DNA of 64,000 nt from CAVYXA01 sp963846775 (GTDB taxonomy: Bacteria > Verrucomicrobiota > Verrucomicrobiia > Chthoniobacterales > UBA10450). The stretch lies in NCBI GenBank assembly GCA_963846775.1, contig CAWJXB010000005.1:124001-188000 (forward strand), read 5' to 3'. A program made the position numbers and the translations under genes. Positions 33,405 to 42,898 of the stretch are shown here, piece by piece. The notes beneath the pieces were generated by a model. The model did no database searches. It was not told where the DNA came from and worked only from the letters and a program-made list of their open reading frames with translations. Numbering within the stretch: the first letter of the stretch is position 1; the number at the start of each line of letters is the position of its first letter.

Positions 33405-34609
33405 ACAGCAGCACTAAAGGCGGCCCAGCCGCAGATGATCGCGTAACTTTGCGGAAAGGTGCCTAAAAGGAAACCACACGCCAGCATCCATACGTAAACG
33501 TTTCTTCGAGCGGCGATTAGCCGGAAAGCCCGGTCGAATGGCGCAACGTCATCGAGCAAGCGACCCGTCGCTATCTTTGCTCTGCGTTTCGCGAATTTCT
33601 CCAATAAGTTCGATCCGAAGAGCAAAGCGAAAAAATAGGAAGCGTTGGAAAGTTGGCCGCTTCGCGACAAATGAAAAGCGATAGCCGCCCACCACGAATT
33701 CTCGATCACATAATCGAGATGATGTTCCCACTTGCCGCGCGCGGTCGTTTCGATTTTGACTCGCGACTGCTTCCCGTCCAGCCCGTCGACAATACCGAAT
33801 ATGAGAGCAGCGAGGAGTCCGAGCCCGACACGGCCAAGCGCGAATGCCGCGGTCGTGCTGCATCCGATGATGAGACCTGCAATCGTAATTTGGTTGGGCG
33901 TGATTCGCGTTTTACAAAGAAGTGAGATGATTCGCGTTTCAATCGGTGCGTGGACATAAGCCGGCAAATCGAGCGTTCCATTTTGGGCGGAATCGAGAAT
34001 GATACGCTCAGCCAAGCGGCGGTTCTGCTCCGGCGGCGCGGGAAAACAGACCGGCCGCACGCGCCGACGCATGCTGACGATGTAATCCTCCTCCTCCTCC
34101 GCATCGACAATGTCGATCTTGCGGTTGTCGATCTTCTCTTTGAGTTCCTCAAAAATCCCCGCGTTGGGCGAAAGCGAACAAAGAAAATCTTTCGTGAGTA
34201 ATGCCGGTCCACACGGATTTCGGATTAAAGGTTGCGCGAATTCCGGTGGATTGGAATCGACAAGTGCGGCGGCTGAATCTTTCGCGCAGAGAGCGCCAAG
34301 CAAACGTGCGTCACAATAAATATTTCCCGGTACTATCAAAAAGCGCTCCGAATCACTTTGTTCCAAAAGAAGTTGCGGCGTCAGAGATCCAGATGCGCGC
34401 GGGACAAGATCGACAATTACTTTCTCGCGCGCCCACGAACGCGTCGCTAATTCAGCCCCGACGATTTCCGGCGTTGTCGAAAAAACAATCACGTGGCGAA
34501 ATCCGAGTCGCTGCAAAATGCGGAGCAAACGTTCCATTAAGTTGACACCGCACAATTCGATCAACGCCCCGGGTGCATCCGCGATTATGATTGGCAGGAT
34601 GTTCTTCAT
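33329..34609 (-). CDS. CDP-alcohol phosphatidyltransferase fused to a nucleotidyltransferase-like domain
   Basis: 426 residues from ATG 34609. Residues about 1-215 have the outline of a sugar/inositol-phosphate nucleotidyltransferase (KNILPIIIADAPGALIELCG, VNLMERLLRILQRLGFRHVI) but lack the usual GxGxR loop and Lys. Residues about 220-426 are a CDP-alcohol phosphotransferase: TRITPNQITIAGLIIG and DGLDGKQSR (275-283) followed by HHLDYVIE, a variant of the DG-x2-AR...G-x3-D-x3-D signature, with several helices. This is the layout of bifunctional IPCT/DIPP-synthase-type proteins. It is divergent from inositol-3-phosphate synthase, so an inositol lipid or phosphodiester is the likely product. Confidence 0.82.
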   Translation of the reverse strand: MKNILPIIIADAPGALIELCGVNLMERLLRILQRLGFRHVIVFSTTPEIVGAELATRSWAREKVIVDLVPRASGSLTPQLLLEQSDSERFLIVPGNIYCDARLLGALCAKDSAAALVDSNPPEFAQPLIRNPCGPALLTKDFLCSLSPNAGIFEELKEKIDNRKIDIVDAEEEEDYIVSMRRRVRPVCFPAPPEQNRRLAERIILDSAQNGTLDLPAYVHAPIETRIISLLCKTRITPNQITIAGLIIGCSTTAAFALGRVGLGLLAALIFGIVDGLDGKQSRVKIETTARGKWEHHLDYVIENSWWAAIAFHLSRSGQLSNASYFFALLFGSNLLEKFAKRRAKIATGRLLDDVAPFDRAFRLIAARRNVYVWMLACGFLLGTFPQSYAIICGWAAFSAAVHLVRSIWICDSAVRRFVGIGVKEG

Positions 34610-35082
34610 TGCCCGCGAGATTAACGGCGGAGCCGCGTGGTGCCAACTGTCAGCGACTTTTCGGTCGAGGCTTGGTTGTGCGAATGTTGATTGTCGACCC
34701 GTGGCGTTGCGTTGTAATCTCTCTGGCGGAGAGCTGCGATTGGGCCTGCGCGAGAGCAACTGGTTGTTCGATTGTGTAAGTGAGGATCGCCCCGAATGCT
34801 TTCAGGGAAGCGGACAAACCGGCAGATCAGCATGCCGATAGCCGCGAACCTCAAGCTCATTTCGTCTATCTCCTTGCCAAAGGGCCTTCTTGGCCACAGG
34901 AATGGCTGTGACTCTTCCCCTCACGTCAGTTCTTGCAAGCTGGCGCGACTTCGGAGACATTCGGCGCTTGCAATACTCGGAGCCGCTCAGGCAGGCGCAG
35001 CGATCGGATTGAAGCGGCCTAAATTGTGGTCTTGCTCCGAATAATCTAATTCAGCTAGCCTTTCAGCTTTAACAATTTAGAA
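34610..35082. other. Divergent intergenic region between the CDP-alcohol gene and ino1
   Basis: 473 bases separating two divergent starts. I see no RNA gene, no conserved repeat and no reliable promoter; open frames here lack protein-like text. Confidence 0.5.
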
Positions 35083-36186
35083 ATGAGAAAAATAAGAATC
35101 GCTATTGTCGGCGTTGGAAACTGTGCCAGCTCCCTTGTCCAGGGACTCAATTTTTATGACGGCTCTTCCATCAACGGCACCGGCGTCGGGTTGATGCATC
35201 GGCAGATCGGGTCGTACCGACCGGGCGATATCGAAATAGTCGCCGCTTTTGACATCGACAGACGCAAGGTCGGTCTCGACGTCAGCAAAGCCATCTTCTC
35301 GCCTCCGAATTGCACGAACGTCTTTCGCGAGAAAATCAAGCTCACTGGCGCAATTGTGAAGATGGGCTGCGTTTTCGATGGTTACCCTGCTCACATGCGC
35401 GACCGGAATCCCCTGCGCACATTCCTTCCATTGGAGAAAGAATCTACTCGCGAACAGATCATCGCCGAATTGAAGAATTCTTCCGCGGAACTGATGGTCA
35501 ATTATCTACCGGTGGGCTCCGAGGAGGCGACCCGCTTCTACGCCAGTTGTGCGCTGGAGGCCGAGCTTGGTTTCGTTAATAACATCCCCGTGTTCATCGC
35601 CAGCGATCCGACCTGGTCCAGGCGTTTTGCCGATAAAAATCTGCCCCTTATCGGTGACGATATTAAAGCGCAAATGGGCGCCACTATCTTGCATCGAGCG
35701 CTGGTGGACCTTTTCCGCAAGCGCGGCGTGAAACTTGTGCGCACCTATCAATTGAACACCGGCGGCAACACCGATTTTTTGAACATGCTCAATCGCACAC
35801 GTTTGGCGTCGAAGAAAACTTCGAAAACCGAAGCGGTGCAATCTGTAATCGGCGAGCGCTTGGCAGACGAAAATATCCACATCGGCCCGAGCGATTACGT
35901 GCCCTGGCAACTCGACAATAAGATCGCGTTTATTCGAGTGGAGGGCCGGCTTTTCGGAGATGTGCCCATGGAAATCGATCTCAAGCTTTCCGTCGAGGAC
36001 TCGCCGAATTCAGCCGGAGTTGCGATCGACGCCATCCGTTGTTGCAAACTCGCGCTTGATCGCGGGATTGGTGGCGTGTTGCATTCCGCCTCCGCCTACT
36101 TCTCCAAACATCCCCCGGTGCAAATGACCGATGACGAAGCGCATCGCTGTGTCGAACAATTCATCCGCGGCGAGCGCGAGAGCTAG
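35083..36186 (+). CDS. ino1: Inositol-3-phosphate synthase
   Basis: NAD-dependent conversion of glucose 6-phosphate to 1D-myo-inositol 3-phosphate. 367 residues, the size of the short prokaryotic class. The NAD-binding motif is IAIVGVGNCASSLVQG (residues 5-20); conserved blocks follow: MVNYLPVGSEEATRFYASCA, FVNNIPVFIASDP, LIGDDIKAQMGATILHRAL, TYQLNTGGNTDFLNM and the lysine-rich KKTSKTEAVQS. It provides inositol phosphate for the fused CDP-alcohol enzyme encoded divergently 473 bases away. Confidence 0.95.
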   Translation: MRKIRIAIVGVGNCASSLVQGLNFYDGSSINGTGVGLMHRQIGSYRPGDIEIVAAFDIDRRKVGLDVSKAIFSPPNCTNVFREKIKLTGAIVKMGCVFDGYPAHMRDRNPLRTFLPLEKESTREQIIAELKNSSAELMVNYLPVGSEEATRFYASCALEAELGFVNNIPVFIASDPTWSRRFADKNLPLIGDDIKAQMGATILHRALVDLFRKRGVKLVRTYQLNTGGNTDFLNMLNRTRLASKKTSKTEAVQSVIGERLADENIHIGPSDYVPWQLDNKIAFIRVEGRLFGDVPMEIDLKLSVEDSPNSAGVAIDAIRCCKLALDRGIGGVLHSASAYFSKHPPVQMTDDEAHRCVEQFIRGERES

Positions 36187-36440
36187 CCAGCCTGAAGACA
36201 ACTAGTAGTTGCTCGCATAAAGGCCGCAATCTGAAACTGCCAGCGAAGCCTCTTGGCCAGTTCCAGAACCCAAAGGCCGCCTGGCATTTGCTTGAACGCC
36301 GACAACTGAATTTCAGCGTGCCGAGCAAAATGTTTTGTCGGCCGTTTTTTCGAGACGGCATGGGTTGCCTTCCGGGGATCGCTGCAAGACAATTTTCTCG
36401 CACGCGTTGCGGAGTACTCGACTTCGGCGAAGAGTGTAAA

Positions 36441-36983
36441 ATGAGTGAACGTGCGCACCATGAACTGGCCATCTTGCAGGGCCAACGCCGGGTTCGTTAT
36501 CTCAAGATCATCGCCTTGTTCAAGATGGCCAAGGGCGCGCTGCTCCTCTTGTTAGGCGGGTCGCTCTTTTTTTTGAATGCGCGCGTCGCGTGGATGGACG
36601 CGATCTCCGACTGGGCGGCAGATGAAATTCTCCTCGAACACAGCAAAGCGATTCGGTTTCTCCTGAACCGCCTCCAGGACGTGCTCGCGGGCGGTGCCTT
36701 GCGTGCGACCGCGTTTCTGGCGCTTTTTTACTGCGCTGTGCTCTTCACCGAAGGCATTGGCGTTTATCTGCAAAAGCGATGGGCCGAATGGCTCATGATT
36801 TTTGCAACCGCGGCGCTCATCCCCGTGGAAATCCGACACATCTGGCACCGCCCGGGCCTGCTGGGTTTCCTTATTTTCTTGGCGAACTGTTTCATTGTCT
36901 GGTTTCTCTGGCTCGTGCTGCGGCGAGATAAATCCGCAGGCCATCCCTCGCAGCCACACCAGCTCGCCGGCACACACTCCTAA
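36441..36983 (+). CDS. DUF2127 family membrane protein
   Basis: 180 residues from ATG 36441 with four hydrophobic segments, among them AKGALLLLLGGSLFFL, FLALFYCAVLFTEGIGVYLQ and GLLGFLIFLANCFIVWFLWL. RYLKIIALFKMAKGALLLL and the EGIGVYLQKRWAEWLMIFAT stretch are characteristic of the DUF2127 family. Function unknown. The upstream region (36187-36440) holds no other gene. It is followed 145 bases later by ccsA. Confidence 0.82.
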   Translation: MSERAHHELAILQGQRRVRYLKIIALFKMAKGALLLLLGGSLFFLNARVAWMDAISDWAADEILLEHSKAIRFLLNRLQDVLAGGALRATAFLALFYCAVLFTEGIGVYLQKRWAEWLMIFATAALIPVEIRHIWHRPGLLGFLIFLANCFIVWFLWLVLRRDKSAGHPSQPHQLAGTHS

Positions 36984-37128
36984 CAACCAGGGTGCCAACG
37001 GCGCGTACGTAATTTGCGCGAGGCGATCTGGGATCGCCGCTGCTCGATAATTGGCGTGGTTCACAAGAGCGTGTTCGCGAAGTGAGCGGATTTGTCGAAC
37101 CGCGCCAGCAGCGATACAGTAGCGCGCT

Positions 37129-38841
37129 TTGAAGGTTCGATTCTGCTGGATTCTTGTCCTCGGGTTTTGCTTCGCCGCAGACGAGTTGCACGCTCAGACA
37201 TCACTGGCCGATACCTCTCGCCTGAATTTCAAACAATTCGGGTTGCTGGCGATTCAGGATGGCGGCCGGCGCAAACCGGTGGACACGTTTGCCAGAGAAA
37301 CGCTCATCCGCATCACGGGAAGATCGAGTTATACCGACAAAGCCGGCCGGAAATGGCAGCCGAACGATTTTCTGTTGTCGGCCATGCTGGAAACGCACGA
37401 CTGGAAAGCCGAGCCGATGGTGCTTGTGTCGTTAGGCGCATTGAAGGAGCGACTCGGTTTGAGCAAGACGCAGCGCCGATTTTCCTTTGGCGAGTTGGCT
37501 GGTCTTTCCGAGTTGCAGCGTATCACCAACGAAGCGCATGCGAAGAAGCGCGCGGAAAAATCGCTCGATCGCGTGGAGCAGGAAGCGCTCAGCGTGAGCG
37601 ATCGGCTCGCCCTGCTCGCGCACGTGATGGAAGGGAGCGCGTTTCTCATCGTGCCCGCGCCGAAGAATAAGGCTGATCCATGGGCAGAACCACAGGATTG
37701 GTCGAACTATTACAGCCAGGCACAATTCGATTCGTCACAGAACGAGCTGAAGAACGTCGCGACGGCATATGTCGATGCTGATGGATTCAAATTCAGCCGC
37801 GCGTCGCATCAGCTGCGCGAAAATCTACGCGCACTCAGCACGTCTGTTTATCCGGAAGATCGACAATTGCAGCTCGAATATTTCTACAATCATTTCGAGG
37901 CATTCTATCGCGCGATCTGGTTTTACGGCATTGCGTTTCTGGTTCTGCTGATCGCGCATTTGCGAAGACGCGGGCGGGCGTTGCCCATGGTCGGTGTCGC
38001 GCTCGCTCTCGCGGCGCTTCTATTTCACGCCAGTGGAATCGCCATGCGCTGCATGATCGCCGGCCGCCCGCCGGTGACGAACATGTACGAATCGATTATC
38101 TGGGTTTCATTCGCAGTTTCGTTTTTCGGAATGATTTTCTTTATGCGTTATCGGACGCCAGTTTATCTGCTCGCGGCGCTGCCGGTCACGCTGTTCGCGT
38201 TGCTTCTGGTTTTTCAAATGCCGATTGCAATGCCGGCGAGTATCGATCCGCTCGTGCCGGTGTTGCGCGATAATTTCTGGCTCACCATTCACGTGCTTAC
38301 CATCACGCTCAGCTACGCCGCCTTCGCACTGGCCATGGGATTTGGTCACATCCTGCTTTATCGCTACGCGAAGAATCCGCAGGAAGCCCGCGCCGATCAG
38401 CCGATGCATTTCTGGCTCTATCGCGTCCTTCAACTTGGCGTAATCCTCCTCGCTGCCGGGACAATCCTCGGTGGGGTTTGGGCGAATTACTCCTGGGGAC
38501 GTTTCTGGGGCTGGGACCCGAAAGAGACTTGGGCGCTGATCGCCTTGCTTTGCTACATCCTCACGCTGCACGGCCGGCTTGCCGGCTGGTGGACACAATT
38601 CGGTTTGGTCGTAGCGAGCGTGGTCTGTTTTCTCGCGGTGTTGATGGCGTGGTACGGAGTCAACTTCGTCCTCGGCAAAGGCTTGCACAGTTACGGGTTC
38701 GGCATTGGCGGCGAAACCTATGTCGCGACTTTTGTCGCGCTCGATCTATTATTCGTCGGCTTCGCGATCTGGCGCTACCGCGCGAGCAAACGCGTGTTCG
38801 CTCCCGCTGCCGAGATGGAAGACGAACCGATGGCGGTTTAG
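37129..38841 (+). CDS. ccsA: Cytochrome c biogenesis protein CcsA/ResC-like
   Basis: 570 residues from TTG 37129 with a signal peptide (ILVLGFCFAADELHA) and a periplasmic region of about 240 residues, then about eight membrane helices. The haem-handling WWD-type motif reads WGRFWGWDPKETWALIALLC, with His residues in FHASGIAMR, TIHVLTITLSYAAFAL and LHGRLAGWWTQF. CcsA works with ResB in system II of cytochrome c maturation, exporting haem and attaching it to CXXCH apoproteins such as the di-haem protein at 14987. No separate resB is seen; the long N-terminal part might replace it. Confidence 0.9.
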   Translation: MKVRFCWILVLGFCFAADELHAQTSLADTSRLNFKQFGLLAIQDGGRRKPVDTFARETLIRITGRSSYTDKAGRKWQPNDFLLSAMLETHDWKAEPMVLVSLGALKERLGLSKTQRRFSFGELAGLSELQRITNEAHAKKRAEKSLDRVEQEALSVSDRLALLAHVMEGSAFLIVPAPKNKADPWAEPQDWSNYYSQAQFDSSQNELKNVATAYVDADGFKFSRASHQLRENLRALSTSVYPEDRQLQLEYFYNHFEAFYRAIWFYGIAFLVLLIAHLRRRGRALPMVGVALALAALLFHASGIAMRCMIAGRPPVTNMYESIIWVSFAVSFFGMIFFMRYRTPVYLLAALPVTLFALLLVFQMPIAMPASIDPLVPVLRDNFWLTIHVLTITLSYAAFALAMGFGHILLYRYAKNPQEARADQPMHFWLYRVLQLGVILLAAGTILGGVWANYSWGRFWGWDPKETWALIALLCYILTLHGRLAGWWTQFGLVVASVVCFLAVLMAWYGVNFVLGKGLHSYGFGIGGETYVATFVALDLLFVGFAIWRYRASKRVFAPAAEMEDEPMAV

Positions 38842-38863
38842 GTCCCGGAGCTTGGCGGAGAGG

Positions 38864-40885
38864 ATGACGATCCGACGATGGTCGGCACAAGGCGCGTGGC
38901 TGGGACCACTGGCATTTGCAATATCGTTAGGGGGGACAGAATTGCTGGGCCGAGAGGATTTGCGTGTCTGGGCGATGTTGTTGCTCCTCGGAGCAGGGGT
39001 GCTCGCAGTGCTCGCCTGGGCCCCCAACGAATGGTCGGCTGGTTTTCCTGAAAGCAGGGGCGTCGGAGCTAGTGAAGTGCATCCGAAGTTGGGAAGAAAG
39101 CGCCTCAGTCTGGCATTGTTGGCTGGAGCGGTCTTAGTATCGGCATTGTCGCACCTAGCCTTTCTGAATGCGCCGCGCGCGACAGTTGGTGTAGCGGGCT
39201 GGCTATGGCTGGCGGGAATGTGTCTGCTAGCTGCTGCGGCTGGAGCGCGATCTTTCGTCGATTCGCCTCCAAACAAGGACGGCAATGATGCTCCGTCCGC
39301 GTGGACGTGGTGGGAACTGGCTGTTGTCGCTTTCATTGCACTCTTCGCGGTGGCGCTGCGAGTGTGGAACTTGAGAGATGTGCCGCTCAACATTTACCCC
39401 GACGAGATCATGACCGGAGTAGTAGCCGAGCGAGCGTACCTCAACGGTCCCGGCGCTGCACCTTTGTTCAGCACATTGTGGGGCGACATCGAGCTGCCCG
39501 CCTTGTGGTTTGCCATCGTTGCCGTAACGCTCAAGCTGGGTGGGTTAACGCTGGCTACCGTCAGGCTGCCAGCAGCTCTGTTCGGCGCGGCGACAGTAGT
39601 GCCGTTCTACGGATTCCTTCGGAGCACATGGGGTAGAGCCGCGGCGATTTCAGGCGCAAGTATCATGGCCTTCAGCGCCGTCGACGTGCACTACAGCCGG
39701 ATGGCGTTGAACAATATTACGACGCCGTTCTTCTGGACGGTCTGCTTTTTCTTTGTGATGCGGGGATTGCGCAGCCGCAAACCTGTGGACTGGGCACTAG
39801 CCGGCATAACCGGAGGCGTGAGCGAACATTTTTATTACGGAACGCGGCTGTTGCCGCTCATTTTCGGGGCGTTTGTGCTTTACCTTTTCGTGGTGCATTG
39901 GCGGAAGGCAACGAAATATGTCGGGCAAATCGGGTGGTTAGGTTTGGGATACCTTGTCGGGTTCGGGCCCTTGCTTAGTTATTTCGTTACGCACCCGGGT
40001 CTGTATTACGGACGCGGCGCAGGCCTGATGACTTGGAACCACATCCCAACGAGCTGGCAGGACCTGCAAAAGATGTTGCACACGCTGTGGCCAATCATCT
40101 CGGAGAATCTATTGGGAATCAGCACCCATACCGCGCAAGACATCATGTACTACGCACCATTGTTGCTCAAAGGCGAGGCCGCGCTGCTCGTGCTGGGCGT
40201 GGCATTGCTCGTGTGGCGATGGCGGCACCCGGCTGCGTTTCTCCTGCTCCTATCAGGATTCGGTGTGCTTTTTGTTGGCGGCACCCTTGTCCTGTATCCA
40301 AACAGCTCGCCCCCGATGCCGGCGCATTGGACGCCAGCCTTCCCGGCGTTCTTTGCGGCGATTGCAGTGCCAATTGGGGCATGGATCGGAAGTGCGGATC
40401 CCTGGCTGCGACGACGATGGCGATGGTTAACTCCGGCGATACTTGTGGTCAGTTTAGGTGCGTTGGCGTACGCGAACATCGACTTCTACTTCCGCAGATA
40501 CTACGCAGACCCCGTCACTCTGAAGAGCAAGCACTACAAATCTTCTCAGATGCTCTACGAAGAGCAGACCCTGCAAAGCCGTTACATGGCGTCACTTGGG
40601 CCGGGTTATCGAGTAATCGTTGTGGGGCGTTCGCCGTATCCTTACGATCCCGAAACGACGCGGTATCTTGTCCAGGGACAGGAGTACATCCCGGCAAGCG
40701 ACCCGCAACAGGATCAGTTTTCATTGGGTCCCTCGGCAGGGAAAGGGCTGGCGTTCCTCTTCTTCCCAGGGAACGAGCAGTATCGGGAGATAATCCGTGA
40801 GCGTTATCCGGGCGGGATCGACGGCGACGTCCGCAATCCCGTGGGAAAGCATCTGCTCCATACCTATGTAGTGAAGCCAGAGTAG
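38864..40885 (+). CDS. GT39-like membrane glycosyltransferase
   Basis: 673 residues from ATG 38864, 22 bases after ccsA; earlier in-frame codons overlap ccsA. About twelve to fourteen helices. The catalytic-type loop is PLNIYPDEIMTGVVAERAYL then STLWGDIELPALWFA, the layout of ArnT/PMT-like GT-C enzymes, and SAVDVHYSRMALNNITTPFF follows. It has a long periplasmic C-terminal part (about 560-673). Acceptor unknown. Co-orientation and short spacing with ccsA suggest one transcript. Confidence 0.87.
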   Translation: MTIRRWSAQGAWLGPLAFAISLGGTELLGREDLRVWAMLLLLGAGVLAVLAWAPNEWSAGFPESRGVGASEVHPKLGRKRLSLALLAGAVLVSALSHLAFLNAPRATVGVAGWLWLAGMCLLAAAAGARSFVDSPPNKDGNDAPSAWTWWELAVVAFIALFAVALRVWNLRDVPLNIYPDEIMTGVVAERAYLNGPGAAPLFSTLWGDIELPALWFAIVAVTLKLGGLTLATVRLPAALFGAATVVPFYGFLRSTWGRAAAISGASIMAFSAVDVHYSRMALNNITTPFFWTVCFFFVMRGLRSRKPVDWALAGITGGVSEHFYYGTRLLPLIFGAFVLYLFVVHWRKATKYVGQIGWLGLGYLVGFGPLLSYFVTHPGLYYGRGAGLMTWNHIPTSWQDLQKMLHTLWPIISENLLGISTHTAQDIMYYAPLLLKGEAALLVLGVALLVWRWRHPAAFLLLLSGFGVLFVGGTLVLYPNSSPPMPAHWTPAFPAFFAAIAVPIGAWIGSADPWLRRRWRWLTPAILVVSLGALAYANIDFYFRRYYADPVTLKSKHYKSSQMLYEEQTLQSRYMASLGPGYRVIVVGRSPYPYDPETTRYLVQGQEYIPASDPQQDQFSLGPSAGKGLAFLFFPGNEQYREIIRERYPGGIDGDVRNPVGKHLLHTYVVKPE

Positions 40886-40988
40886 AGGGGAGAAGTCTAT
40901 CGAAACGGGAATTACATCGTCTCTACTCTCCGCAATCCGCTATTGGCGATTGCCAAGAGCGCACCGACTTTGCTATAACTCATAGCGC

Positions 40989-42269
40989 ATGAATTTTCGC
41001 TGCCGTCATGTGTGCGCTGCGCGCTGCGTTTTTTCGCTGATCGTCCTGATCCTTTCCGGCAATGCGAGCTTCGGGCAAAACGTGGCAGGCTTTCTATTGG
41101 GCAAAATCCAGAACTTCCATCAATCGAGCTCGGCTGTGCCGGTGATCGATCCGTCCGCGCCGTTTCAATTCGGTTCGATCATCTCCATGGGAACGGCAAA
41201 CATCGCGAGCGCGACGGCGACCTTCACCGGCACGGCCAGCCCGCGCGCATACGCGCCGCTCGGTAATGGCGATTTCTCGATCCTGGACACATTCGCGACA
41301 CAGTCGCAATTGGACGGCGCGTACGGCGGTGGCAATTACACTCTCACGATCAACACCGATGCCGGGACGTTTTCGCGCACGATCTTTCTGTTCCCGTTCA
41401 GCTATCCCACCACGCCGATGCTGACCGTGCCGGCAAATAATTGGCAGTCTGGCGTGCTGTCGGTCAATGCGACGACGGATTACAATTTGACGTGGAACAG
41501 TTTTTCCAACGCCAACCCGGTTGATCAGATCGAGTTGATCGTCGGTACCTCCACCTTCGGACCTTTCCCCGCGACCCAAACGTCGTTTACGTTGGCGGCC
41601 GGCACGCTTCAACCTGCGACCAGCTATTCCTGCGCGCTCGGGTTTCTCCGGGTCGCGGGAACGACCGGGGGCGATACGAACATCGGCCCCGGTTATGCGC
41701 TGCTGGTAAAGAGCACCAACTTCACCATCCAAACGCAAACGCCCGCGCTCGCATTGACCTCTGCTGTCTCGCGCAAGATTCAAGGCGGCGCCGGCACGTT
41801 CGATGTCGCGCTTCCGCTTTCCGGCAGCCCGGGAATCGAATGCCGCTCCGGCAGCGGGAACGGCGATCATACGCTCGTGATCACGTTTACAAACGTGGTC
41901 GTTAGCGGCGATGCGGCAGTTTCAAGCGGAGTCGGCAATGTCGCCGGCCCGCCGACGTTCAGCGGAACCACCATGACTGTTGATCTAACCGGCGTGGCCA
42001 ACGCGCAGGTTATCACCGTTACTCTCAGCAACGTGATGGATCAATTTTCGCAAACATTGCCGAACACGAACGTCGCCGCCGCATTTCTGGTAGGTGACAC
42101 GAACGCCAACGGCGTCGTCAACGCTGCTGATGTGAGCCAAACGAAATCGCAGCTTGGCCAGGCCGTCACCGGCTCAAATTTTCGCACCGACGTAAATGCC
42201 AATGGCACGATCAACGCCGCCGACGGCGCCATCGTCAAAGCCAATAGCGGCACGTCGCTGCCCCCTTAG
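40989..42269 (+). CDS. Secreted protein with shared C-terminal dockerin-like module
   Basis: 426 residues with signal peptide (CVFSLIVLILSGNASFGQ). Residues about 25-255 are beta-rich without recognised family (TLTINTDAGTFSRTIFLFPF; LPATSY-like fibronectin hints). Residues about 258-426 repeat the C-terminal module of the protein at 10491-13664: AVSRKIQGGAGTFDVALPL, GIECRSGSG, then two loop repeats GDTNANGVVNAADVSQTKSQ and DVNANGTINAADGAIVKANS. Dockerin-type repeats bind calcium; here they may direct export or anchoring. Follows the membrane glycosyltransferase by about 100 bases. Confidence 0.83.
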   Translation: MNFRCRHVCAARCVFSLIVLILSGNASFGQNVAGFLLGKIQNFHQSSSAVPVIDPSAPFQFGSIISMGTANIASATATFTGTASPRAYAPLGNGDFSILDTFATQSQLDGAYGGGNYTLTINTDAGTFSRTIFLFPFSYPTTPMLTVPANNWQSGVLSVNATTDYNLTWNSFSNANPVDQIELIVGTSTFGPFPATQTSFTLAAGTLQPATSYSCALGFLRVAGTTGGDTNIGPGYALLVKSTNFTIQTQTPALALTSAVSRKIQGGAGTFDVALPLSGSPGIECRSGSGNGDHTLVITFTNVVVSGDAAVSSGVGNVAGPPTFSGTTMTVDLTGVANAQVITVTLSNVMDQFSQTLPNTNVAAAFLVGDTNANGVVNAADVSQTKSQLGQAVTGSNFRTDVNANGTINAADGAIVKANSGTSLPP

Positions 42270-42349
42270 GGGAGGCGGATTTGCGAGCGCAACTCTTGCG
42301 CGGGAGGAAGAGGAAGATAGGGACGAGTCCGAAAGACCGGAAGGGCGGT

Positions 42350-42898
42350 TTACGATTTCGTGTAAACGCCGAGCAACGGTCGTGGCGACGGCACTCGCGA
42401 TTTGAAATCGCTGACGAAACCTTCTTTCGTGCGAATTTCCACGTGACCAGCGGCCCGGCTGGCGCCGTAGACCAAAACAGCACCGACGGGCGCTTTAAAT
42501 GGATCGCGCACTGGAAGCTGTTTAAATCCGTAATTATTTACGAGCTCCTGGCCAGCTTGTTTCGCGTACGCGGTCTTTGGGTAAGAGCTGACCACGCCAG
42601 CCGCGACTAATGCCTGTTTCACGTAACGCCAGCATTGCGAACGCGAGTGCGCATTAGCTCGTTCTTGGGCGATCGTCGCCGCCTTGAGCAATTTCGGGTC
42701 GATATTCTTGTCCGTCTTGGCGACGGGATGCTGAATCTTCTTCGGCATAAAGTTCGAAATGACCGAGACAGACTCGCTCGTACCGTCGGCATGTTTGAAG
42801 GTGAAACGCGGCTCGGTTATATCACGACCGGCCGCGAAGATGCCATTTGCGCTGAGGGAGGAGGCCGCAAGAACGATAATGATGGCGGTTTTTCGCAT
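42350..42898 (-). CDS. Secreted CHAP/NlpC-like cysteine peptidase
   Basis: 182 residues with a signal peptide (AIIIVLAASSLSANGIFA). The C-terminal half has RSQCWRYVKQALVAAGVVSS with Cys89 at the start of a helix and ASRAAGHVEIRTKEGFVSDF with His152, the Cys-His pair of CHAP-type amidases or endopeptidases that cut peptidoglycan. Asp164 might be the third residue. The N-terminal 80 residues are unknown. Assignment to CHAP is by pattern and moderately certain. It converges with the dockerin-like gene. Confidence 0.65.
   Translation of the reverse strand: MRKTAIIIVLAASSLSANGIFAAGRDITEPRFTFKHADGTSESVSVISNFMPKKIQHPVAKTDKNIDPKLLKAATIAQERANAHSRSQCWRYVKQALVAAGVVSSYPKTAYAKQAGQELVNNYGFKQLPVRDPFKAPVGAVLVYGASRAAGHVEIRTKEGFVSDFKSRVPSPRPLLGVYTKS

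Noticed and set aside
36187..36440. Minus-strand frame with GLWVLELAKRLRWQFQI
   Set aside because: It looks slightly protein-like, but no family could be named, the rest of the frame is poor and it overlaps the DUF2127 start; left as possible debris only.
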